In this document: piece after piece, positions 43,918 through 53,960 of the stretch
How positions within the stretch are numbered: position 1 is the first letter of the stretch
How the letters are laid out: each line of letters opens with the position of its first letter
From: Aeoliella mucimassa
GTDB lineage: Bacteria > Planctomycetota > Planctomycetia > Pirellulales > Lacipirellulaceae
DNA length: 64,000 nucleotides
Direction of reading: 5' to 3'
Assembly: GCF_007748035.1 (NCBI RefSeq)
Contig: NZ_CP036278.1
Location: 806,001 to 870,000 of the forward strand
Notes under the pieces: generated by a model
Told to the model about the DNA's origin: nothing
Seen by the model: only the letters and a program-made list of their open reading frames with translations
The model's database searches: none
Made by a program: the position numbers and the translations under genes

Positions 43918-46047
43918 ATGTCTTTCCTCGCTCCCACCTTGCTTGCTGGCGCTGCTTTGATAGCCCTTCCGGTTATCTTGCATCTGGTGATGCGCCGGGA
44001 GCCGAAGCGGGTGGAGTTTCCGGCGCTCCGTTTCGTTCGCAAGCGGCAGAGCACGAATCAAACGCGGTTGCAGTTGCGGCATTGGATTCTGCTGGCGCTG
44101 CGTTGTGCGTTCATCGTGTTGCTCGCGCTCGCGTTGTCGCGTCCCGTATGGCGGGGCACGGGGTTGTCGGCCGCTGGTAGCGAAGGCCTGGCGGCCGCGG
44201 TGGTGATGGATAACTCGCCTCGCATGAGCTACCTCTCCGACAATCAAACGCGGCTCGACAAAGCCAAAGAGACCGCCGCCTGGCTGATTGAACAGTTGCC
44301 GGCCGACAGTGAGTTGGCCGTCGTCGAGCCGGGCCGTTCGCGGCGGGCGAAGCTCGGCGATCGCGACTCGGCGTTGCTGCGAGTCGAGCGGGCGAAGATC
44401 GCTACGTCGGCACCGTCGCTGGCCGATGCGGTGAACGAAGCGATTCGCCTGGTGGCGGAGCGAGAGAACCATCGTCGTGAGATTTACGTGTTCACCGACC
44501 TGGCGGAAGCCGCCTGGAACGATGCCGCGGTCACGCAACTGGTCGCCGCGCTCGACGAACACCCCGCGACCAAACTCTATCTGGTCGACGTCGGCGAGTC
44601 GAAGTCGATCAACGCCGGGCTGGGCGAGCTGGAACTCTCGGCCGAGCATCTGGCCACCGGCGAGTCGGTCACGCTGCGGACCTATGTGACCTCCACCGCC
44701 GAGGTGGCTGGCACCAGTCGCCGTGTGGAGTTGTGGCTCGACGAACCAGGCAAGAAACCAACCAAACGCGGCGACGCCTCGGTGACGCTGAGCACCTCGA
44801 ACGAAGCGGTAGAGTTCCCCTTGGCTGGTCTGGCTGGTGGGGTGCATCAAGGCTACGTGCGACTCTCGGGCGACGATCCTCTGACGATCGACAACACGCG
44901 ATACTTCACCGTGGAAGTCGAAGCCCCTCCGCAGTTGCTGCTGGTTGGCATCGACGAAGCAGCCACTCGGTTGATGTCCGAAGCGTTGGCCCCCTCGGTG
45001 TTGGCCCAAACCGCCGCGGCTCGTTTTGGCTGCGATCGCATCTCGTACAACCAACTGCCAGCTACCAACATGGCCAGCTACGACGCGGTGCTGTTGCTCG
45101 ATCCACCTCCGCTGCACGACGATAGCTGGCGGAAGCTTAGCGACTTCGTGCAATCGGGCGGCGGGCTGGCGGTGTACCTTGGTCGTCACTCGGTGGGGCA
45201 GCTCGAAGCGTTTAACACGCCTGCTTCCAAGCTGTTGCTCCCTGCGGAGCTGCGGTGGGTGACTACTAGCAGTACCTATCTGTCGCCGAACAACTACAAC
45301 CATCCGGTGCTCAAGCAACTGGCCGACATCGGTGCCGCGACCCCGTGGCCCGCGTTCCCAGTGTTCAAATTTTGGTCGATCGGCATCCCCGATCCGGCCG
45401 CCAACGTGGTGGCCACCTATGCCGAGGGGTCGCCAGCGATTGTCGAAGGCTTTCTCGGTGCAGGTCGGGTGTTGCTGTTTACGACCACCGGAGCGGATCG
45501 CGCGAGCGACGACCCCTGGAACCTGTTGCCGACGAATCCCGATCCGTGGCCCTTCCTGGCTTTGACCGAAGGTACCGCCGACTACCTGGTGGGAGCCGAT
45601 ACCCAGCCGCTGAACAATCTGGCGGGGCGAGTGATGACGTTGCCGTTGCCGCGCCGTAGCGACCTGGCGACCTTCGTGCTCCGCCCGCCGACTGGCGATC
45701 CGCTGCCGCAGAGCTTGTCGCCCGGACAGCAGGAGATTGTGGTGACCACCACCAGCGAGATCGGTAACTATCGCGTGCAGTCGGGCGGGTCTCAGGCGCG
45801 GTTCGATCGAGGCTTCAGCATCAACACCGCCGATAGCGTGGGTCGCCTGCAGCGAGCCGATGCCACGCAGTTGGTGGCCGCGCTCGGGAAGGATCGTGCC
45901 GAGCTTGTCGAAGGCCATAGCAACCTGGCCCGCAGCATCGACCTCGGTAGCGTAGGTCGCGAGCTGTTTGGGTGGCTGATTGCGTTGGTGGCCTTGGCCT
46001 TGGGGGCCGAGCAGTTTTTGGCCGACCGTTTTTATGCCAGGCAGTAA
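43918..46047 (+). CDS. BatA-like membrane protein with VWA-like region
   Basis: The N-terminus has the BatA signature: FLAPTLLAGAALIALPVILH, then LVMRREPKRVEFPALRFVRK, then a second helix LRHWILLALRCAFIVLLALA. A VWA-like domain follows, but its MIDAS reads VVMDNSPRMS, so the second Ser of D-x-S-x-S is displaced. Residues about 330-520 resemble a glutamine-amidotransferase-like segment (LLVGIDEAATRLMSEALAPS; YDAVLLLDPPPLHDDSWRKL). A C-terminal helix (LFGWLIALVALALGAEQFLA) anchors the end. The length is 709 residues. It is co-directional with and 42 bases before the next VWA protein. It probably works with MoxR and DUF58 in the envelope; the exact role is unknown. Confidence 0.88.
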   Translation: MSFLAPTLLAGAALIALPVILHLVMRREPKRVEFPALRFVRKRQSTNQTRLQLRHWILLALRCAFIVLLALALSRPVWRGTGLSAAGSEGLAAAVVMDNSPRMSYLSDNQTRLDKAKETAAWLIEQLPADSELAVVEPGRSRRAKLGDRDSALLRVERAKIATSAPSLADAVNEAIRLVAERENHRREIYVFTDLAEAAWNDAAVTQLVAALDEHPATKLYLVDVGESKSINAGLGELELSAEHLATGESVTLRTYVTSTAEVAGTSRRVELWLDEPGKKPTKRGDASVTLSTSNEAVEFPLAGLAGGVHQGYVRLSGDDPLTIDNTRYFTVEVEAPPQLLLVGIDEAATRLMSEALAPSVLAQTAAARFGCDRISYNQLPATNMASYDAVLLLDPPPLHDDSWRKLSDFVQSGGGLAVYLGRHSVGQLEAFNTPASKLLLPAELRWVTTSSTYLSPNNYNHPVLKQLADIGAATPWPAFPVFKFWSIGIPDPAANVVATYAEGSPAIVEGFLGAGRVLLFTTTGADRASDDPWNLLPTNPDPWPFLALTEGTADYLVGADTQPLNNLAGRVMTLPLPRRSDLATFVLRPPTGDPLPQSLSPGQQEIVVTTTSEIGNYRVQSGGSQARFDRGFSINTADSVGRLQRADATQLVAALGKDRAELVEGHSNLARSIDLGSVGRELFGWLIALVALALGAEQFLADRFYARQ

Positions 46048-46089
46048 CCACAGAATCCAATAGTCCACTTCCGTTTTTTTCGTTCGTTC

Positions 46090-48387
46090 ATGTCTCTCAC
46101 GTTTTATCCCGTCGGCGGTTATGTCTTCGTAGCGATTGTCGCTGCGATGCTGCTGGTGGTGCTTGCGCGAGTGGTTCCGCGGCACGTGGAAGTTCCCTAC
46201 GGACGGTTGCTGACGCTCAAACTGTTGCGACTGCTGGCGATCGTGCTGTTGTTGCTCACCATGCTGCGACCCACGCTCACGTTTACTGAGAGCACGCCCG
46301 AGGAAGCCACCTTGCTGATTCTGGCCGACCGTTCGCGAAGCATGCAGGTGGCCGACGCGGTCGACAACGGCTCGCGGTTCGATGCCATGAAGCGTTTGCT
46401 CAACTCGTCGGCCAGCGATCTCGACTCGATGGGCGAGCACTGGAAGGTGCGGGCGTATTCGTTCGCGGAGACCGTAGAGCCAGCCGAGATGGAAGGGGGG
46501 CGCATCAAGCTGCCAGCCACGCCCGATGGGCAGCAGTCGCCATTGGGAGCGGCGCTGCAGGAGTTGCTCGACACCGAAGGAGACGAACGCCTGCGGGGAG
46601 TACTGGTGCTGAGCGACGGTGCCCAGCGGGCGGTGCCACCGCTCGATGCCGCGCCGCAGTTGATCGCCCGCCAGTACGCTGCCGAGGGCATTCCGCTCTA
46701 TACGTTCTACTTTGGCCAGCCCGGCAATAGCGATCGCTCCGATCTGGCGATTGAAGACTTGCTGGTGAGCGGCACCGTGTTTGCCAACGCGCCGATGCAG
46801 GTCCGTGGGCAGTTGCACGCCGAAGGGTACAACAATCGCGACGCGACCGTGCAGCTCTTGTGGGAGAAGAAAGCCGCGTACGGCACCAGCAAGATGGAGG
46901 TGGTCGACACCACTCGGCAAGCGGTGGTGACCGCCGATAGCCGGATGCCAGTGGTGCTGCGATACACCCCGGCCGAGCCTGGGGAGTACAAGCTGACCAT
47001 GCGGGCCGAAAGCCCCGATGGCGAACTGATTACTACCAATAACGAGTCGAGTACGTTCGTCACGGTCAGGGCAGGGGGCATCAAGGTGCTCTACTTGTAT
47101 GGTGCTTCGCGAATCGGTGGCGGCGGCGGAGTGGAGCAGGCGTTCGTTCCGCGAACCATTGCCGAGTCGCCCGACATCCTCGTGACCACCAAGCTGTTCA
47201 ACTACACTCGCTTGCAGCAGGACCTGCGCCGCGAACTGGTACCCGGTGCGTACGACGTAGTGGTTCTGGCGAACGTCGACAAAGACGCGTTGAACATGGA
47301 AAGCTGGACCGCGCTGGCCGCCATGGTGCAGCAGGGAGCCGGCTTGCTGATGACCGGTGGCTACCATAGTTTCGGCCCCGGTGGTCATCGCGATACGGCG
47401 ATGGCCGACGTGTTGCCGATCACCATGGGGCTGGCCGAGCGGCAGATTTTCCGCGACTCGTTGCGACAAGACATGCACATCGCAGGGCCGCTGCCGATGC
47501 GTCCTTCGGGCAACGTGGGGCCGACGCATCCGGTGATGCAGGTCTTGCCGAACGCCGCGCCGGGCAGCGGCTGGGAGGCCTTGCCGCCGCTCGATGGGGC
47601 GAATCGCCTGTCGCGCAATTCGCTCAAGGCGAACTCGCAGGTTCTGGCCGAAAGTGCCGACGCCGCGCGGCATCCGCTGCTTGTCGCCGGTCAGGCGGGC
47701 AACGGTCGCACGCTCGCCTTCGCCGGCGATACCACCTGGCGCTGGAAGATGCAAAACCATGGCGACGAGTTCCGCCGTTTCTGGCGACAGGTCGTGCTCT
47801 GGCTCGCCAAGAAAGATGGCACGCCTGAGGGCGAGGTCTGGATCGATCTGGCGACGCGGCGTATCAGTCGCGGTGGGCGGTTGGACATGGAAGTCGGAGC
47901 CACTCCGCGCGATTCCGACAACCCGCAGGCGACCATCGACTTCGAAGTCACCATCACACTGCCCGACGGTACCACCGCTCCGCTGGCAACCGTAGCGACC
48001 GATGCCGGACGACGAGCCGGCACGTTTGCCACGACCGACCAACCAGGCGACTACCTGGCGCAGGTCATCGCCAGCATTCAAGGCGAAGTGATCGGCACCG
48101 CCCAGGCGCGGTTCCTCGTGCCGAGCCAAGACCTGGAGCTCGACCGCCCCGGCGCCGAGCCAGCTTTGCTGGCAAGCCTGGCGAAGATGACCGACGAGTC
48201 GGGCGGTCAGGCGTTTGCCCCCGAGGAGCTGCCCTCGCTGCTCAAGAAGCTGGCCGACGAAAAACCGGAACTCAAAACGGAAGTCGTTCGTCGGATCACT
48301 TACTGGGATAAGTGGCCCGTGCTGCTCGCGATGGTCGGCTTGGTAGGTCTCGAGTGGTACCTGCGAAAGCGATGGGGCTTGGTCTAG
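46090..48387 (+). CDS. VWA / glutamine-amidotransferase-like membrane protein
   Basis: This 765-residue protein has two N-terminal helices (GGYVFVAIVAAMLLVVLARV; LLRLLAIVLLLLTMLRPTLT), a VWA-like domain with ILADRSRSMQV as an intact D-x-S-x-S MIDAS, and GVLVLSDGAQRAVP. A central beta-rich part follows, then a class I amidotransferase-like region (RELVPGAYDVVVLANVDKDA; MVQQGAGLLMTGGYHSFGPG) and a C-terminal helix (KWPVLLAMVGLVGLEWYLRK). It is the last gene of the MoxR operon and resembles the cytoplasmic-membrane VWA proteins found there in planctomycetes. Its natural partner is the BatA-like protein before it. A very long open frame on the opposite strand is a codon-bias shadow. Confidence 0.88.
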   Translation: MSLTFYPVGGYVFVAIVAAMLLVVLARVVPRHVEVPYGRLLTLKLLRLLAIVLLLLTMLRPTLTFTESTPEEATLLILADRSRSMQVADAVDNGSRFDAMKRLLNSSASDLDSMGEHWKVRAYSFAETVEPAEMEGGRIKLPATPDGQQSPLGAALQELLDTEGDERLRGVLVLSDGAQRAVPPLDAAPQLIARQYAAEGIPLYTFYFGQPGNSDRSDLAIEDLLVSGTVFANAPMQVRGQLHAEGYNNRDATVQLLWEKKAAYGTSKMEVVDTTRQAVVTADSRMPVVLRYTPAEPGEYKLTMRAESPDGELITTNNESSTFVTVRAGGIKVLYLYGASRIGGGGGVEQAFVPRTIAESPDILVTTKLFNYTRLQQDLRRELVPGAYDVVVLANVDKDALNMESWTALAAMVQQGAGLLMTGGYHSFGPGGHRDTAMADVLPITMGLAERQIFRDSLRQDMHIAGPLPMRPSGNVGPTHPVMQVLPNAAPGSGWEALPPLDGANRLSRNSLKANSQVLAESADAARHPLLVAGQAGNGRTLAFAGDTTWRWKMQNHGDEFRRFWRQVVLWLAKKDGTPEGEVWIDLATRRISRGGRLDMEVGATPRDSDNPQATIDFEVTITLPDGTTAPLATVATDAGRRAGTFATTDQPGDYLAQVIASIQGEVIGTAQARFLVPSQDLELDRPGAEPALLASLAKMTDESGGQAFAPEELPSLLKKLADEKPELKTEVVRRITYWDKWPVLLAMVGLVGLEWYLRKRWGLV

Positions 48388-48503
48388 TGCGTATGGCCTA
48401 TCCATGTTCTTACATGGCGGTCGATTTTCCCGCAGCTTACAATCGAGTAGCCGGAACACGTACGTTGAAAACGCTCTAATTTGTAGCAAGCTCCCCGCCG
48501 AGC

Positions 48504-48914
48504 TTAGGACGCAGGGCGATTGCCTTCCAGCGAGCAGCCCTTGGTATCGCATCGCCTGGTGAGTCGCAGGCGATTCTTGGCGAACACCACGTACGCGGCG
48601 TTGAGCAGTTGCTTGACGATCGGCAACCGACTGGCGGCCACCGACCAGCGAAAGCCCACCGCACCGTACAGATAGCGGAACACCTCGACTCCGGTGACGA
48701 TCGTGCCGTCGGGCAGCCGGCCATGAATGCGGTCCATGAGCTGCTGGTAGTCGATGCCCAACTCGGTGGCCGAGAAGCCCTCGGCGGTGATGTCGGTAAA
48801 GCGGATGCGATCGTTGCGGTCCCACCGACGCAGCATGTCCATCTCGCGGACACAGAGCGGGCAGAGTCCGTCGTAGAACACTTCGATGTCGTAGTCGGTC
48901 GTCGGCGAGGGCAT
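48504..48914 (-). CDS. DCC family (DUF393) thiol-disulfide oxidoreductase-like protein
   Basis: The DCC motif that names the family is present at the N-terminus as EVFYDGLCPLCVREMDMLRR (Asp, then Cys-x-x-Cys). Other family features are RIRFTDITAEGFSATELGI and a C-terminal part VFRYLYGAVGFRWSVAASRL. The 136-residue length is normal. The start ATG has GGAGAG eight bases upstream. The family is predicted to have a thioredoxin-like fold, but few members have been studied. It is transcribed away from the amt gene and converges on the VWA gene. No signal peptide was seen, so it is probably cytoplasmic. Confidence 0.88.
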   Translation of the reverse strand: MPSPTTDYDIEVFYDGLCPLCVREMDMLRRWDRNDRIRFTDITAEGFSATELGIDYQQLMDRIHGRLPDGTIVTGVEVFRYLYGAVGFRWSVAASRLPIVKQLLNAAYVVFAKNRLRLTRRCDTKGCSLEGNRPAS

Positions 48915-49212
48915 CTTGGAAACTCTCCGTCGTGCGGGTGGGGACTCCTCTAAGGAATCTTAGTTTGTCCACCGGCGGTGGGTAGTCGATCAGGGTGGGG
49001 TAGTCGTCGGGAATTTCGTTCATTTTTCTTCTAGTGGACGCTCCCCAGTCGGACCTGCGAAACGCCGTACCTTTACGAAATGGCATCGATATCGCTATGT
49101 TAGAAGCCGCACGTTTGGCAGTTAACGGCCGGGGGGAACCGCCTGCTGCTCGCCAAATGCTTGTCTTGCAAATCGATCTGATCCTTAGCTTTCTCATATT
49201 GGAGGTTTGGCA
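48915..49212. other. divergent intergenic region before amt
   Basis: About 300 bases separate the DCC gene from amt. I looked for a sigma-54 promoter of the TGGCAC-N5-TTGC type, expected before nitrogen-regulated genes, and did not find one. No hairpin or RNA gene was recognised. Confidence 0.4.
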
Positions 49213-50684
49213 ATGAGCGATGGTGCTCTATTGCGACGAGGTTTGGTGCTTGGGCTCGTAGCACTCGTGCTCTGCGGAGCATCGGCGTTGGCTCAGGACC
49301 CCTCCGATGTCGATCTGCAGGCACAGGTGAAGACCGCCCAGAAAACGGCCGAAGAAGCCGCCCTGGCGGGGCACAACGCCTGGATGCTCACGAGCACAGC
49401 GCTGGTGCTGTTCATGACCGCCCCGGGGCTCGCGCTGTTCTATGGTGGTTTGGTCCGCAAGAAAAACGTACTGAGCGTGATGATGCAGTGCTTGTTCCTC
49501 ATGGGACTGATGACCGTGCTGTGGGCCGTGTATGGCTACTCGTTGGCTTTTGGTGGCAACGACAACGGAGAGAATCCGTACATCGGCAATGGCGAGTATT
49601 TGTTTATGCAGAACGTGCAACGCAGTTGGCCCGAGGGGGGCGAGCTGGTCGAGCCGATGTTCAACGAAGGCGAGACGTATCAGATTCCCTTGCTCACCCA
49701 CATGCTGTTCCAAGGCATGTTCTTCATCATCACCCCTGCACTGATTTGCGGTGCGTTTGCCGAGCGGATGAAGTTCAGCTCGATGGTCGTGTTCGTCGTA
49801 CTGTGGGGTACGCTGGTCTATTGCCCGTTGTGTCACTGGGTATGGGACGGCGGCATCCTGGCGTTCGACGCCGATAACTATATGTTCGAAGGCGCCCGGA
49901 CAAATTCGTGGGCTGGCGGTGCACTCGACTTTGCCGGTGGTACGGTAGTGCATATCAGTTCGGGCATCTCGGCCTTGATTTGTGCCATCATGCTTGGCCG
50001 CCGCATCGGGTGGGGGCACGACGACATGCGCCCGCATAACCTTACTTACACGGCCATGGGAGCAGCGATGCTGTGGGTGGGGTGGTTTGGCTTTAACGCG
50101 GGTAGCGAACTGGCGAGCGACCACCTGACCTCCAGCGCGTTTGCGGTCACCCATTTCTCGGCCGCGGCAGGAGCAGTTGCTTGGGCGCTGTACGAGTGGA
50201 TCTCGCGCGGCAAGCCAAGCGTGCTGGGGACCGCGTCGGGCGCGGTGGCCGGGCTCGTGTGCATCACGCCGGCCGCAGGGTTCGTGAACCCGATGCCTGC
50301 TCTCTTCATGGGGCCCTGGCCGGCGTAGTCTGTGCGTTTGCTTGCGGTACCCTGAAGAACAAGCTCGGCTACGACGACTCGCTCGACGCCTTCGGCGTGC
50401 ATGGCGTAGGCGGTACGCTGGGAGCCGTGTTGACCGGCGTGTTCGCCACGCGGGCCTGCTGGGACATCACCGGGCAGGGCAAGCCGCTGGGATTGCTCGA
50501 GCATGGCGACATCATGCTGGGGCAAATCGTGGCCGTGCTGGTGACTTGGGTCTATAGCGTGATCGTAACCTATGTTTTGCTCAAGCTGATCGACGTGGTC
50601 ATGGGACTGCGAGTCAACGAAAAAGACGAACGTTCCGGCCTGGACGTCAGCCAGCACGAAGAAGAGGGGTATATCCTCTTCTAG
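49213..50684 (+). pseudogene. amt: ammonium transporter with apparent one-base frameshift
   Basis: The product is an Amt/AmtB channel, which conducts ammonia or ammonium. An ATG at 49213 with GGAGG seven bases upstream begins a signal-like first segment, MSDGALLRRGLVLGLVALVL. Family segments follow: GLALFYGGLVRKKNVLSVMM, ICGAFAERMKFSSMVVFVVL and FAGGTVVHISSGISALICAI. The frame then stops after PMPALFMGPWPA at 50328. Adding one G to the GGGG run at 50310-50313 would restore MGALAGVVCAFACGTLKNKL and the rest of the channel (LDAFGVHGVGGTLGAVLTGV) to the stop at 50684, giving exactly 490 residues. It may be a sequencing error, a recent mutation or, less likely, a recoding site. The P-II gene follows, as is usual. 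Confidence 0.88.
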
Positions 50685-50741
50685 CCCGAAACTGCCGTAC
50701 AAACCCACTTTTAGGGAACATCCGCAGGCCACCAGGTGTGG

Positions 50742-50771
50742 TTGGGCTTGTCGACAGAAATTTGCTAGAAT
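50742..50771 (+). promoter_or_regulatory. possible promoter of the P-II gene
   Basis: TTGGGC at 50742-50747 and TAGAAT at 50766-50771 are 18 bases apart, an acceptable spacing for a housekeeping promoter, about 58 bases before the P-II start. Neither hexamer is perfect and I cannot test it, so it is offered as a possibility only. Confidence 0.25.
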
Positions 50772-50774
50772 TAA

Positions 50775-51167
<393 letters not shown>

Positions 51168-51311
51168 TCGCCCAATTGTCTTGATCTTGTGGATCGCAGC
51201 GGCTCTGTGGGGGAGCAGCAACCGTGTGCGACGCGCCCTGCGTGAGCTACGTTTGAGTGAATTCAGGCGATCCGCGCTCCGAGTAAACCCGTCCAAATAT
51301 CCACCTGCGAC

Positions 51312-53960
51312 ATGGCTTCTTCCATTCGACTCCGCAACACGGTACTCGTCGCCCGCGAGCAAGTGCAGACGGGACTGGAGGAAGTTCGTCGGTTGCACGA
51401 CTCGGGGCTGGCTAGCGTGCAGGTCTGCGCCCGCATTTCGTCGGTGATCGACCAGGTGCTGCTCAAGCTGTTCGAAGCCTCGCTCGACAGCATGCCCGAA
51501 GACCAAGGCAAGAAGCTCCGCGAGCGGGTCGCGCTGGTCGCGGTAGGCGGCTATGGTCGCCGGCAGCAAGCACCTTGTTCCGACGTCGATCTTATGATCC
51601 TGTACGCCGGGGCTCAGGACGATGCCGTTCGGCAGTTCACGCAGCGACTCACTCAGGACCTGTTCGACACCGGGCTCAAGCCTGGGCACAGCTTGCGAAC
51701 CGTTGCCGAGGCGGTCCGCCTGGCCCGCAGCGATACGGTGATCTGTACGTCGCTCATCGAGTCGCGTTTGGTCATCGGCAGTTTGCCGCTGTTCGAGGAG
51801 TTCCGCCGGACGTTCCAGCAAATGGTCGAACGTCGCGGCACCGCGTTCTGTCGCGAGTTCATTATGGCTCGCAAGGAAGAGCGTCATAAGTTTGGCGAAA
51901 CGGTTTATCTGTTGGAGCCCAACATCAAGCGCACGCCGGGTGGTCTTCGCGATATTCATTTGTTGCGTTGGTTGTGGTTTGCCAAAAGCGGCGAGTCCGA
52001 TCCCAATCGCTTGTTGCAAAAAGGGGTGATTTCGAATTTCGATCATCGACGTTTGATGTCGGCCCAAAGCTACTTGTTGCATGTGCGAAACGAGATGCAC
52101 TTCGGCTCCAACAGCGGCAGCGACGTGCTGACTCGCACCGAGCAAAAACGCATTGCCGAGAAGTTCCAGATTCGCGACAAAGGAGCGATGCTGCCGGTCG
52201 AGCTGTTCATGAGCGACTACTTTCGGCATACCAGCCATGTGTCGTTCCTGACCACCCGCATGTGCGACCTGGTGTCGCCGCCGCCGGTGATGTCGTGGGT
52301 GCTCGAGCCGATGCTTAGCAAAGCTTTGTCGGCCGAGTTCCGCATGGGCACGCGGGAGATCTCGGCCACGCAGCTTGGCACCACGAAGCTGGCGAAGAAC
52401 CTGGAGGATGCGATCAAGCTGGTCGACTTGGCGCGCTTGTACGACAAACGCATCGCCCAGGAAACGTGGTACCACGTTTATCGCTCCGCACCAGCGTATT
52501 CGATGGAACTCACGCCGCTGGCGGTGCGGCGGTTTCGCGAGATGCTCGACAGCCCATTGCTGCTGGTCGAAGCGCTTCGGCGGATGCACGAGCTTGGCAT
52601 CCTCGAAAAGGTGCTGCCCGATTTCACCGCAGCGCGCTGTTTGTTGCAGTTCAATCGTTATCATAAGTACACGGTCGACGAGCATTGCATTCGCTCCGTC
52701 GGCGAGGCGACTAAGCTCGGCGAGCGGAGCGACCACGCGGGGCATGTGTATCGGAAGCTCACGCGAAAGTGGTTGTTGCATCTGGTGTTGCTCTTGCACG
52801 ATCTGGGGAAGGCCTTGCCAGGCGACCATAGTGAAACCGGAGCCGAAATCGCCCGTCGTATCGGGCCGCGGCTCAACCTGACCGACGAGGAAACCGCCCT
52901 GGCTGCCAGGCTGGTGCAGAAGCATTTGTGGATGACCCACGCAGCGCTCTGGCACGATACGAGCAACGCCGACTACGTGCGGCAGTTTGCCAGCAAGATC
53001 GAGACTCCCGAAGAGCTCGACATGCTCTACGCATTGAGTTGTGCCGACCTGGCGGCAGTCGGCCCCGGCGTGCTCAACCAGTGGAAGGTTAACGTGCTCG
53101 GCGAGTTGCATCGTCGCGCCCGGGCGTTGCTTACCGACACGCCGGACGTCGAGCAGTTGCCTCGCCGCAAGGCCGCCCGGCACGCGGTCTGGAGTCAGCT
53201 CAAGCAGCAGGAACAGCACGATCACTGGTACGAGGAAATGTTCCGCGGGCTGCCCGAGTCGTTCGTCACGACCGTTGCGCCGGAAACCATCGCTCAGGCG
53301 CTGCGCAGTTTTGCCACGCTCGAAGAGCGGCAAGGCATCGCGTTCGCCAACTACATTGCCGAGTCGAAAACCGTCGAGTTCATTGCCGGTGTGAGCCAAG
53401 GCGTCGGGCGGGGTATCTTCTCGGCCATGGCCGGCGTGCTGCGGAGCCAAGGCATGAGCATCCTGGCCGCCGAGACCGCCGCGCTGCACGACGACATCCT
53501 GTTGCTTCGCTTCCAGGCGACCGACACCGATCACAAGGATAGCAAAGAGCCGAGCGCGCCAGAGCGTCTCGAGAAACTCTGCAAGGCGATGGTCAAAGCG
53601 ATCGACTCCGACGAGCCGCCGAAGTTCCGCCGCATCTGGGGACAAGACGCCCATAACGACGCGGAAGAGCTATCGACCCTTAAGTCGGAAGTGCGACTCA
53701 ACACCGACATCTCCGAAGACAGTCTCATCATCGAAGTCTTTGCATTCGATCGCATCGGGCTGTTGTACGAACTCGCCCGAGCGGTGCACGAGATGAACCT
53801 CAGCATTCGCTTTGCCAAGATCGGCACGCACCTCGACCAGGTGGTCGACGTGTTCTACGTGACCGAGCGCAATGGGTCGAAGCCAGCAGGGCACGATCGG
53901 CTGCATGGCATCTACCTGCGAATGATGGAAGTCATCGAAGCAGCCCCTGCAAGCAAGTAA
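51312..53960 (+). CDS. glnD: [protein-PII] uridylyltransferase / uridylyl-removing enzyme
   Basis: GlnD adds and removes UMP on P-II in response to glutamine. The 882-residue protein has all four domains in order: nucleotidyltransferase with VGGYGRRQQAPCSDVDLMIL near residues 77-96 (Gly-Gly then Asp-x-Asp); a linker (DIHLLRWLWFAKSGESDPNR); an HD phosphohydrolase domain with YTVDEHCIRSV and LVLLLHDLGKALPGDHSETG near 495; and two C-terminal ACT domains (SKTVEFIAGVSQGVGRGIFS; SLIIEVFAFDRIGLLYELAR) that sense glutamine. The length and motif set match well-studied enzymes. The ATG at 51312 has no clear Shine-Dalgarno site. Linked to amt and glnK, it completes a nitrogen-sensing module. Confidence 0.95.
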   Translation: MASSIRLRNTVLVAREQVQTGLEEVRRLHDSGLASVQVCARISSVIDQVLLKLFEASLDSMPEDQGKKLRERVALVAVGGYGRRQQAPCSDVDLMILYAGAQDDAVRQFTQRLTQDLFDTGLKPGHSLRTVAEAVRLARSDTVICTSLIESRLVIGSLPLFEEFRRTFQQMVERRGTAFCREFIMARKEERHKFGETVYLLEPNIKRTPGGLRDIHLLRWLWFAKSGESDPNRLLQKGVISNFDHRRLMSAQSYLLHVRNEMHFGSNSGSDVLTRTEQKRIAEKFQIRDKGAMLPVELFMSDYFRHTSHVSFLTTRMCDLVSPPPVMSWVLEPMLSKALSAEFRMGTREISATQLGTTKLAKNLEDAIKLVDLARLYDKRIAQETWYHVYRSAPAYSMELTPLAVRRFREMLDSPLLLVEALRRMHELGILEKVLPDFTAARCLLQFNRYHKYTVDEHCIRSVGEATKLGERSDHAGHVYRKLTRKWLLHLVLLLHDLGKALPGDHSETGAEIARRIGPRLNLTDEETALAARLVQKHLWMTHAALWHDTSNADYVRQFASKIETPEELDMLYALSCADLAAVGPGVLNQWKVNVLGELHRRARALLTDTPDVEQLPRRKAARHAVWSQLKQQEQHDHWYEEMFRGLPESFVTTVAPETIAQALRSFATLEERQGIAFANYIAESKTVEFIAGVSQGVGRGIFSAMAGVLRSQGMSILAAETAALHDDILLLRFQATDTDHKDSKEPSAPERLEKLCKAMVKAIDSDEPPKFRRIWGQDAHNDAEELSTLKSEVRLNTDISEDSLIIEVFAFDRIGLLYELARAVHEMNLSIRFAKIGTHLDQVVDVFYVTERNGSKPAGHDRLHGIYLRMMEVIEAAPASK

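Noticed and set aside
43822-49197. Open frame of 1791 codons on the minus strand over batA, the VWA gene and flanks
   Set aside because: It is antisense to well-supported genes and crosses gene borders and the heptamer array. Its translation is rich in Arg, His, Gln and Gly without domains, as expected from codon bias.
48915-49212. Sigma-54 promoter before amt
   Set aside because: No GG-N10-GC match to the TGGCAC-N5-TTGC pattern was seen, nor before the P-II gene.
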